A stretch of 50,144 nt of DNA. Origin: Spirochaetales bacterium (lineage in GTDB: Bacteria > Spirochaetota > Spirochaetia > Sphaerochaetales > Sphaerochaetaceae). A program made the position numbers and the translations under genes. Numbering within the stretch: position 1 is the first letter of the stretch; the number at the start of each line of letters is the position of its first letter. Shown here piece after piece: positions 43,838 to 50,144 of the stretch. The stretch lies in the NCBI GenBank assembly GCA_017470995.1, contig JAFUXI010000012.1, positions 1 to 50,144 on the forward strand. Reading direction: 5' to 3'. A model generated the notes under the pieces. It was given only the letters and a program-made list of their open reading frames with translations, was not told the DNA's origin and ran no database searches.

Positions 43838-43850
43838 CAAGGAGGTTCTG

Positions 43851-44969
43851 ATGTACATTTGGAGTTGCAAGACATGGCCCGAGTTCAGTTACAGACAGGA
43901 TATAATAGAGGAAAAGTGCAGAATCTTCGCGGCAAAGCATTCTGTCATGAATAGGCTTTATTCCTCCTTGGATTCAGATACACAGAAACAGATAAGCACA
44001 GAAGCCTTGGCAAGCGAGACATTGTACAGCAGCAGGATTGAGGGCATTGAGCTACATGCTGATTCGGTAGTTGATTCGATTTCCAGGCAGCTCGGGAAGG
44101 AATCCACATATGAAGGAAAAGCCGACGAGATTGCTGAAGCAGTATCGAAGGTCACCGTCGATGCTGTCACAAACACACAGGATCCGATGACTGTGGAGCG
44201 CCTGCTCGGATGGCACTCCCTTCTGATGAAAAGCGAAAGCATCTTCGGAAAACCAATGGAAACCGGAGCCTTCAGGAATAGACCGGTGTTTGTTGTTTCC
44301 GGAAGACAGGGCAACGAAAACATTGAGTTCGAAGGTGTTCCCGCTGAAAGGATTGAAGAAGAAGTATCTTCCCTACTCAAATGGATCGAGACTGACAGTT
44401 GCACTCCTATCGTGAAAAGCGCAATAGCTTCCTTCTGGTTCGTAACCATCCATCCTTTCGGAAACGGAAACGGAAGAATATCCAGAGCCTTATCCGACTT
44501 CATTCTCTCACGCTTCGGGGACGACAGGAGACTACACTATATAAGCATCTCCAAGGTGATAGATGAAAACAGGAGCATGTATTACTGGAGGCTCAAGACT
44601 CTGCAGAACCAGAATAGATCAATGGATATAACGGAATGGATAGCCTGGTTCATTGAGGCGGCCTGCATTGCCTTGGACAAGGCATCGGACAGATTTGCAA
44701 AGACCGTGGAGACAACAATGCTGATGAACTCCGAAATGGCAAAATCTCTCAATGCCCGCCAAAGGGATATGATCTACAGGTTGGTTTCAGGAACCTTCTT
44801 CGGCAGTCTTACAAACAAAAAATGGATGAAAATCGAAAAATGCCAGATTGCAACTGCAACCAGGGACCTGACGGAACTCGTTCAGACGGGCTTACTCATC
44901 CGCTCTGAAGCGGGTGGCAGAAGCACATCCTATGAACTGTCTCCGAACTATCGGGATATCCTGAAATAA
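43851..44969 (+). CDS. Fic/DOC family protein, class II, with DUF4172 and winged-helix parts
   Basis: 372 residues. The N-terminal DUF4172 domain carries the inhibitory motif SSRIEG (S-x-x-x-E-G), placing it in class II, whose Glu blocks ATP until released. The Fic core is HPFGNGNGRISR, with catalytic His, then the C-terminal winged helix (KIEKCQIATATRDLTELVQTGLLIR). Fic enzymes transfer AMP from ATP to target proteins. No separate antitoxin gene is needed. It lies between the long operon and the LacI gene, with an AAGGAGG site. Confidence 0.93.
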   Translation: MYIWSCKTWPEFSYRQDIIEEKCRIFAAKHSVMNRLYSSLDSDTQKQISTEALASETLYSSRIEGIELHADSVVDSISRQLGKESTYEGKADEIAEAVSKVTVDAVTNTQDPMTVERLLGWHSLLMKSESIFGKPMETGAFRNRPVFVVSGRQGNENIEFEGVPAERIEEEVSSLLKWIETDSCTPIVKSAIASFWFVTIHPFGNGNGRISRALSDFILSRFGDDRRLHYISISKVIDENRSMYYWRLKTLQNQNRSMDITEWIAWFIEAACIALDKASDRFAKTVETTMLMNSEMAKSLNARQRDMIYRLVSGTFFGSLTNKKWMKIEKCQIATATRDLTELVQTGLLIRSEAGGRSTSYELSPNYRDILK

Positions 44970-44976
44970 AGCTGAA

Positions 44977-45978
44977 TTACGTTGAGCTTCTCTCTACTAT
45001 ATTCGTGCCTATGCTCATGCGGTGATTCACACGCTCGCCCTTGAGGACTTCCAGCAGGTTGCGCACGGCAATGAGGCTAGTGTCGTAGAGCATGTTGTCT
45101 ATGCTGGTCAGCGCGGGGTTGCTGATCTGGGCATAGCGAGAATTGTTCATGCCAACCACAGCCACCTGATCCGGGACGGAGATGCCCATCTCGTACAGGG
45201 CATGCAGGCCTGCAATGGCAACATAGTCCTCCGAGAATATTATGGCATCGGTCTCTGGTCTGGTCTGTATGAGCCGGCGGGTGGCTTCCTCGTAGTCGGA
45301 GACCTCTCCGGACTGGATTTCCACCACTTCCTCCTTCCCACCCTTGACGTAGAGCTTCAGACCGTCGTTGAATCCGTCTACCTTGTTCTGGTTGCTGGGA
45401 GTGAGCTTGTTGGTCAGAAACGCTATGTTCCTGCGGCCCTTGTCGGCCAGAAGCTTTACCGCATTCATCACCCCGCCGCGCTCATCGGAAGTCACGCCGT
45501 AAATATTTGGTCCGTCAAGATATCCGTTGCAGATGGCCACAGGGGTGTCCGGCATGCAGATCATGATAGCATTCTGGACGGTGACATTCTGGAAGACCGA
45601 TCCCATCAGAACCACGGCCTCGACCTTCTTCTGGCTGAGGATCTGGATGTACTTGGCCTGCTGCTCGGAATCCGTTCCGGTATTATATATAAGGCATGAA
45701 TAGCCGTTCTTGGAGAACTCGTGCTCCACATAATAGACACCTTCGGTATGGTGGGTGGTCCTGACATCGGCGATGAGGATTCCGGCCATCTTGGTGCTCT
45801 GGGTTGCAAGGCTGCGGGCAGAGTCGTTCTGGATGTAGTTGCTCTCGGCTATCACCCTGAGGACCTTTGCACGTGTCTCCTTGTTGACATATGGATAATT
45901 GTTGATGACTCTAGAGACCGTCGAGGCCGATACTCCGGCTTTTTCTGCTATATCATAAATCGTCGAATCCTGCGCCAT
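44977..45978 (-). CDS. LacI family transcriptional regulator
   Basis: 333 residues. STIYDIAEKAGVSASTVSRVINNY (residues 5-28) is the LacI helix-turn-helix, followed by the hinge helix region RSLATQSTKMAGIL. The rest is the periplasmic-binding-like sensor. I chose ATG 45978 because GGGGGGAAG precedes it; the frame to 46029 has no site and adds no homology. A similar operator to those of the two ketopantoate-reductase operons lies just upstream of this gene, so self-control and control of those operons are inferred. The effector is unknown. Confidence 0.92.
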   Translation of the reverse strand: MAQDSTIYDIAEKAGVSASTVSRVINNYPYVNKETRAKVLRVIAESNYIQNDSARSLATQSTKMAGILIADVRTTHHTEGVYYVEHEFSKNGYSCLIYNTGTDSEQQAKYIQILSQKKVEAVVLMGSVFQNVTVQNAIMICMPDTPVAICNGYLDGPNIYGVTSDERGGVMNAVKLLADKGRRNIAFLTNKLTPSNQNKVDGFNDGLKLYVKGGKEEVVEIQSGEVSDYEEATRRLIQTRPETDAIIFSEDYVAIAGLHALYEMGISVPDQVAVVGMNNSRYAQISNPALTSIDNMLYDTSLIAVRNLLEVLKGERVNHRMSIGTNIVERSST

Positions 45979-46013
45979 ATTCTTCCCCCCTGTTCCGTAA
46001 GAATCATCTTTGT

Positions 46014-46029
46014 ATGAAAGCGGATGCAA
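46014..46029. promoter_or_regulatory. LacI-type operator, site 3 (autoregulation)
   Basis: ATGAAAGCGGATGCAA on the plus strand differs from the reverse complement of sites 1 and 2 at 3 of 16 positions. It lies at about +6 to +21 of the lacI-type transcript, the same place as in the other two. Confidence 0.6.
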
Positions 46030-46041
46030 GATTTATTTCAA

Positions 46042-46070
46042 TTATTGCACAGTGATTTTGTCTTTGACAA
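46042..46070 (-). promoter_or_regulatory. Promoter of the lacI-type gene
   Basis: TTGTCA (46065-46070) and CAATAA (46042-46047) with a 17-bp spacer. Confidence 0.5.
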
Positions 46071-46138
46071 GAGGCAAAAAAGTGTCTGATTAAAACCAGG
46101 AGGAGCACTGGTTAACATCATAAAACCTTCACATATCA

Positions 46139-46174
46139 TTGACATGTTACGAAAATATGATAAAATCGTAACAT
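46139..46174 (+). promoter_or_regulatory. AbiE promoter with perfect 9-bp inverted repeat operator
   Basis: TTGACA (46139-46144) and TAAAAT (46161-46166) with a 16-bp spacer. ATGTTACGA (46144-46152) and TCGTAACAT (46166-46174) form a perfect inverted repeat that brackets the -10 box and ends at the base before the ATG. AbiEi antitoxins are known to repress their own promoter by binding inverted repeats. Confidence 0.8.
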
Positions 46175-46798
46175 ATGAAGAAGGTGGATAAAGACTCCGT
46201 TTACCAGAAACTCGCCTCTGAAATCAAATCACGGAAGAAAGGTTCGGTATTCCTGTCTGACGATCTCGGACTCGCAGACAAAGCAGTGCTGAGGGTGTAT
46301 CTTTCACGTATGGTGGGTGAAGGTTTGATAACTAGACTCGCCCCAGGTGTCTTCTTCATTCCCAGATATTCAGATGTGCTTAGGGCAATTATTCCTCCCG
46401 ATATAGACGATGTGGCAACAGCCATATCCAGATCTGAGAGAGCAAGAATCATTCCCGTCGGGAGTTATTCTCTTTACAAAGCTGGCCTGTCCACCCAAGT
46501 TCCTACTGTTGCAGTGTACGGAACGGATGGTGCGGCAAGAGTCATAAAACTGTATGATGGCAGGTCAATCAGATTTAAAGCTGTTGCAGCTAAAAACTTT
46601 GCCTATCGTAACGCCGTTATGCAGATTGCAGTTTCGGCTATGAGAGAAATCGGAGAAAACAGAATTACCGATGAGCAGATTGATCTTATCAGAAACCTTT
46701 GCTCTCAGGTCGACAGGAAGGAGTATGTATCAGATTTGAGGCTTGCACCTGAGTGGATTAGCAAGAAGCTTCGAGTGGGAGGAAACGGTGCTTACTGA
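46175..46798 (+). CDS. AbiEi/DUF6088-type antitoxin and repressor
   Basis: 207 residues. An N-terminal winged helix (GSVFLSDDLGLADKAVLRVYLSRMVGEGLITRLAPGVFFIP) is followed by the AbiEi-type domain (GSYSLYKAGLSTQVPTVAVYGTDGAARVI). AbiEi neutralises the AbiEii nucleotidyltransferase toxin and represses the operon. The stop overlaps the GTG start of the toxin remnant (GTGCTTACTGA). The start lies 9 nt after the -10 box, with no Shine-Dalgarno, so the mRNA is near-leaderless. The antitoxin frame is intact. Confidence 0.85.
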   Translation: MKKVDKDSVYQKLASEIKSRKKGSVFLSDDLGLADKAVLRVYLSRMVGEGLITRLAPGVFFIPRYSDVLRAIIPPDIDDVATAISRSERARIIPVGSYSLYKAGLSTQVPTVAVYGTDGAARVIKLYDGRSIRFKAVAAKNFAYRNAVMQIAVSAMREIGENRITDEQIDLIRNLCSQVDRKEYVSDLRLAPEWISKKLRVGGNGAY

Positions 46799-47301
46799 TT
46801 TCACAAAGCAAGAGAGGAAAGACATTTTTGCTTATGTCGGAGCATCAATGCATATCAGAGCTGAAGCAGTTGAAAAAGACTGGTGGGTAACTCAGGTTCT
46901 CAAGGCCCTGTTTTTGTCTGAATACTCCAAGAACATCGTATTCAAAGGCGGAACCTCATTGAGCAAGGGATGGAAGCATCAGAACGGACAGGATGAGCAG
47001 GCATCTCTATGATCTCGAGAAGATGATGGATACCGAAATCGGGCAAGCAATCAATGACAAGGAACTCTACATGTCCATTGTTGAGCACAGACGCAGATTT
47101 ATCGGATTGAAGGGTTTTGATTATAACACATTGATGCCGGAATCAATTGATATCATTCCTCCCGAGAATGTCATTGGTGCATGGAAGAAGGACTACACGG
47201 CCATGCAGGAGTCAATGATTTTCGGTGATTCGCTGCCGTTTGAAGAACTTATCGCAAGACTAAAAGTTCTGAATGAAAGAATTAACAGCTTGAGTTATTG
47301 A
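46788..47301 (+). pseudogene. AbiEii toxin remnant (internal deletion with frameshift)
   Basis: The 5' part starts at GTG 46788, with GGAGG 5 bp upstream, and reads LTDFTKQERKDIF, EKDWWVTQVLKALF and FKGGTSLSKGW, which is the N-terminus of the AbiEii nucleotidyltransferase, including motif GGTSLSK. It then runs out of frame and stops at 47012. The 3' part, in another frame, reads TDRMSRHLYDLEKMMDTEIG to the stop at 47301, the family's C-terminus. The family is about 300 residues, so 120-170 middle residues, including the catalytic acidic pair after GGTSLSK, are gone. The product cannot be active. The call is firm for both ends; the exact break is within about 46969-46992. Confidence 0.82.
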
Positions 47302-47320
47302 TCAGTAGACTGAAAAACCC

Positions 47321-49189
47321 TCAGACCTTCAGCCGCTTCAGGAGGTTCTCCGCAGCTTTCAGGGAAATGCCCGCCCTCTTGGAGATTTCCTCGGCTGAGC
47401 ACTGGATTACGTCATCCAGGGTTGTGAAGGCGGCAAGGATCTTCTCGCTGGACGCCTTGCCTATTCCCGGAATGCTCTGAAGAAGGTGGAAACTGGCCTC
47501 CTTGCTGCGCATCGCCTGGTTTGCCCCGGTTGCGAAGCGGTGACACTCATCTCTGACGGCAATCAGGACACGCAGCCCCTCGTTGGAGTGATCCAGTCTG
47601 AGGTCCGGCCTGTCATCATCGAAGACTATGGTTTCATAGCGCTTGGCAAGGCCCACTACAGGCACATCAGCCAGGCCGAGATCATCAAGGACTTCTCTGG
47701 CTATATTCACCTGTCCCTTGCCTCCGTCTATCAGAACCAATCCGGGTTTCTGAAGGTTTTCGTTGATTACACGACTGTATCTGCGGTATACGGCTTCGCG
47801 CATGGCGCCGAAGTCATCGATGGCCCCATTCAGCGATTTGATGTTGAATCTGCGGTAACCTGCAGGATTCGGGTTACCGTTTACAAATGAAATCAAACTT
47901 GCAACGGTGTACTTTCCGTTCAGCTGGGCGATATCGAAGCCCTCGATCAGTTCAGGCGGTTCTTCCAGGGAGCAGATATCCCGCAGGACTTCCAGCGCCT
48001 GACTGTTGTCCTTGCTTCGCAGTCTCTTCTCGACATCGCGCGAGGCGTTTTCCGCGGCCATGCGCAGGATGCGGAAGTCCCTTCCCTCCTTGGGAACGGA
48101 AACCTTGACGGAGACTTTCAGGAACTCGTTGAAATAACGGGAAATCAGATCCAGATCGATCTCATGGGACACATAGATCTCAGTCGGAATCTGTCGGCCG
48201 TCCTCGTAGTACTGGGTCAGGAAGTTCAGAAGCGTCTCGCTCTCATCCCCGAAGGTCTGGGCGCGGTATAGGGCACGTCCTATGAGCTTTCCGTCCCTGA
48301 ACTGCATCAGAGCAACGGTGCAGAGCGGACTTCGCATCTCTATTGCGGCATAGTCGCGACTCTCGGTATTCGAGTGATCCTCAACCATCTGGGCCTTGGA
48401 TATGCTCTGTACCGCCTGAAGCAGGTCGCGTTTCTTTGCGGCGACCTCGTACTCCATTTCCTTGGCCGCAACCGTCATCTCCTCGCGGAGCTGGCGCTCC
48501 AGATCATCGTTCTTACCGGAAAGAAAGCCGCGGATGCGGTCTATGCTCTTTCCGTATTCCTCCTTGGTCACCTTGCCGCAGCAGGGTGCGGAGCATCGTC
48601 CTATGTGGTAGTAGAGGCAGGGCTGGTTGCGTTTTCTCAGCGGCGTGGAGCACTTTCTGAGCGAGAACAGCCTGTCGATGAGATCCATGTACTGGTTGAC
48701 CTTCTGGGCCTCGGGGAACGGTCCGAAATACTCCGAGCCGTCCTTCATGATGCGCCGTGTGGAAAAGACCTTCGGAAAGTCCTCCTTCGTGATGCGGATC
48801 ATCGGGTAGCTCTTGCCGTCCTTAAGAAGGATGTTGTAGTGCGGATTGTACTTCTTGATGAGGTTGTTTTCCAGAATCAGGGCCTCGTAGTCGTTTCCGG
48901 TTATCACATGATCTATGTCGCGGATCTTCTCCACCAGAGCCTGCGTCTTGCGGTCGCGGTTGGGCAGGAAATACTGACTGACGCGCTTTCTGAGGCTCTT
49001 GGCCTTGCCGACGTAGATGACCGTACCGCTTTCATCCTTCATAAGATAGCATCCGGGATTCAGCGGAAGGGCATGCGCCTTGGCCTTCGCTTTCTCGAAG
49101 TTCTCGCGCCTTGCCTTGAGTTCCTGTTCCGTTACCTGCTTGTCCACCTGATAGCTCAGGCCGACTTCGAATGCGTTCTTGTCCAACAT
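47321..49189 (-). CDS. uvrC: Excinuclease ABC subunit C
   Basis: 622 residues, the usual UvrC length. The N-terminal GIY-YIG nuclease (NPGCYLMKDESGTVIYVGKAKSLRKRVSQYF) cuts on the 3' side of lesions. A UVR motif region for UvrB binding lies near residues 215-250, and an RNase H-like domain follows with LVLIDGGKGQVNIA (Asp). The C-terminal helix-hairpin-helix pair (IPGIGKASSEKIL, GISLKAAENLLKRL) binds DNA. The ATG at 49189 has AGGG upstream. It acts with UvrAB in nucleotide excision repair. Confidence 0.97.
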   Translation of the reverse strand: MLDKNAFEVGLSYQVDKQVTEQELKARRENFEKAKAKAHALPLNPGCYLMKDESGTVIYVGKAKSLRKRVSQYFLPNRDRKTQALVEKIRDIDHVITGNDYEALILENNLIKKYNPHYNILLKDGKSYPMIRITKEDFPKVFSTRRIMKDGSEYFGPFPEAQKVNQYMDLIDRLFSLRKCSTPLRKRNQPCLYYHIGRCSAPCCGKVTKEEYGKSIDRIRGFLSGKNDDLERQLREEMTVAAKEMEYEVAAKKRDLLQAVQSISKAQMVEDHSNTESRDYAAIEMRSPLCTVALMQFRDGKLIGRALYRAQTFGDESETLLNFLTQYYEDGRQIPTEIYVSHEIDLDLISRYFNEFLKVSVKVSVPKEGRDFRILRMAAENASRDVEKRLRSKDNSQALEVLRDICSLEEPPELIEGFDIAQLNGKYTVASLISFVNGNPNPAGYRRFNIKSLNGAIDDFGAMREAVYRRYSRVINENLQKPGLVLIDGGKGQVNIAREVLDDLGLADVPVVGLAKRYETIVFDDDRPDLRLDHSNEGLRVLIAVRDECHRFATGANQAMRSKEASFHLLQSIPGIGKASSEKILAAFTTLDDVIQCSAEEISKRAGISLKAAENLLKRLKV

Positions 49190-49218
49190 GATGCCCTACA
49201 ATGGGAATTCTACAGCAC

Positions 49219-49247
49219 TTGAAGGAAAAAAAGTAGTCCATTAAGAT
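49219..49247 (+). promoter_or_regulatory. Promoter of the radical SAM gene, leaderless type
   Basis: TTGAAG (49219-49224) and TAAGAT (49242-49247) with a 17-bp spacer; the ATG at 49254 starts exactly 7 nt after the -10 box and has no Shine-Dalgarno. Confidence 0.5.
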
Positions 49248-49253
49248 TTCAGC

Positions 49254-50144
49254 ATGAGCCGTGACATCGACACCTTCATACAGGACATCCCCTTCCTCTC
49301 CTTCCAGCAGCGCCGCATGCTCCGTGAGGAGGCCATGGACCTTGCACTCTGGAATCTTCCGGGGCGCGACGGCGATATCCGGACAATCTGGCCGGAAGAA
49401 TACGACAGGTCCTCCAAGAACGAGGTCCGCAGGATCTTCACCCGAGTCATGGCACACCTCTCGGAACTCCGAAGAAGCCCCGTAGACTACAGCACATTCA
49501 ACCCCGATTACGACTTCCGGGGCCGCAAGCCCGATATCAACACCGACTTCCTCTCTCCCGACAGGATCATGGGCCGATGCCCTTGCCCCCGCGACGGCGA
49601 ACAGACAAGATGCTGTAACCTCAAGACCCTGGATGCCGTCCAGCAGTGCGCCTTCGCCTGCGCCTACTGCTCCATACAGAGTTTCTATTCGCAGAATGAA
49701 ATCCGCGTCCTATCCGATTTAAAGCAGCATCTGGACAACATGGTCCTCGAAGAAGGGACCTGGCACATCGGAACCGGCCAGAGCTCGGATTCCCTGCTTC
49801 TGGGCGATGACTACGGCACCCTGACAGCCCTTAAGGCTTTTGCGGAAAAGCACCCCGACGTGATAGTGGAGCTCAAGACAAAGAGCGCCCGCACGGACTG
49901 GATTTCCATGGACCTACCGTGCAACATCGTCTCGACCTGGTCGCTGAATGCAGAGACTCCGGCGGCAAAAGAGGAGCATCTGGCAGCCACTCCGGAGGCA
50001 AGAATCAAGGCAGCCAGAGCTTGCGCAGACGCCGGCCATCCGGTTGGTTTCCACATTCATCCGATGGTCTTCTTCGAAGGTTGGGAAAAGGAATACAAGA
50101 ACCTTGTGATGGCCTTATGTGACAATATTGATCCGGAAAATGCG
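49254..50144 (+). CDS. Spore photoproduct lyase-like radical SAM protein (3' end outside window)
   Basis: 297 codons are visible, open to the window edge. After an N-terminal helical region, GRCPCPRDGEQTRCCNL holds clustered Cys, and CAFACAYC (C-x3-C-x2-C) is the radical SAM cluster motif. It is followed by SIQSFYSQ, a GTGQSSDSLLL block (compare SPL family GTG), and the conserved FHIHPMVFFEGWEKEY. Relatives are annotated as SPL family proteins in bacteria that do not sporulate; their substrate is not settled. It is divergent from uvrC, 64 bp apart, which would suit a DNA repair role. Confidence 0.85.
   Translation, partial: MSRDIDTFIQDIPFLSFQQRRMLREEAMDLALWNLPGRDGDIRTIWPEEYDRSSKNEVRRIFTRVMAHLSELRRSPVDYSTFNPDYDFRGRKPDINTDFLSPDRIMGRCPCPRDGEQTRCCNLKTLDAVQQCAFACAYCSIQSFYSQNEIRVLSDLKQHLDNMVLEEGTWHIGTGQSSDSLLLGDDYGTLTALKAFAEKHPDVIVELKTKSARTDWISMDLPCNIVSTWSLNAETPAAKEEHLAATPEARIKAARACADAGHPVGFHIHPMVFFEGWEKEYKNLVMALCDNIDPENA

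Noticed and set aside
46093..46116. AACCAG...CTGGTT stem between the lacI-type and AbiEi genes
   Set aside because: Six base pairs with an 8-nt loop and no U-run; no link to either gene could be shown.
48374..49222. 282-aa open frame on the plus strand
   Set aside because: It is antisense to uvrC, whose identity is certain, and has no domain or start signal.

Overview
The window looks like part of a chromosome from an anaerobic spirochaete, most likely near Sphaerochaetaceae/Treponemataceae. The grounds are indirect. Substrate-binding proteins carry a Gly-Gly-Ala-Ser-Glu-Ala type N-terminus after the signal peptide. Lipoproteins have relaxed lipoboxes. There is a P13-like small membrane protein, a flavodiiron protein fused to rubredoxin, and a spore-lyase-like radical SAM protein. 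No rRNA, tRNA, CRISPR array or transposase was seen. Genes are tightly packed, often with 1-4 nt overlaps.

Layout. 0-4.6 kb (minus): a small conserved protein, a flavodiiron-flavin reductase-rubredoxin fusion, an ABC-2 exporter pair and a DUF3990 protein. 4.7-7.1 kb: convergent genes for two secreted esterase-like lipoproteins. 7.1-10.9 kb (plus): a small secreted protein, then MoxR ATPase, DUF58 and DUF4129-like genes. 10.9-14.1 kb (minus): a membrane-anchored type-B carboxylesterase, an alpha/beta hydrolase and a P13-like protein. 14.2-17.4 kb (plus): a 41-aa membrane protein, an Fe-alcohol dehydrogenase, an XRE regulator fused to a complete desulfoferrodoxin-like module, and a serine-palmitoyltransferase-like enzyme. 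17.5-27.4 kb: a LysR regulator facing a minus-strand catabolic operon (aconitase-like hydratase, AtuA/DUF1446, DUF4387, TctCBA tripartite tricarboxylate transporter, 2-hydroxyacid dehydrogenase, HpcH/HpaI aldolase) that ends in a clear terminator. 27.5-28.2 kb: a Phd/PIN toxin-antitoxin pair.

28.2-43.6 kb (minus) holds two operons that both begin with a ketopantoate-reductase-like gene (about four fifths identical to each other). The first continues with cyclase, YhcH-type and cupin genes. The second, long and visibly A+T richer, continues with two PEP-mutase/isocitrate-lyase family enzymes, an oligopeptide-type ABC importer, an MFS transporter, a TMADH/enoate-reductase-like flavoenzyme and a MATE exporter. 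The two promoter regions are near copies. Each carries the same 16-bp LacI-type operator just downstream of the predicted start of transcription. A third, similar operator lies in the same place before the lacI-type gene at 45 kb. I infer one LacI regulon for an unknown substrate, and this is the best candidate for an undescribed system here.

43.8-47.3 kb carries a class II Fic protein, the LacI regulator, and an AbiE-type toxin-antitoxin locus. In that locus the antitoxin and its operator look intact, but the toxin has lost its middle and reading frame. uvrC (minus) and an incomplete radical SAM gene (plus) close the window.

One pattern recurs. Several genes without a Shine-Dalgarno sequence have a -10 hexamer ending 6-8 nt before the ATG, usually with a -35 box 16-18 bp upstream. 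This suggests leaderless or near-leaderless mRNAs next to normally led ones.
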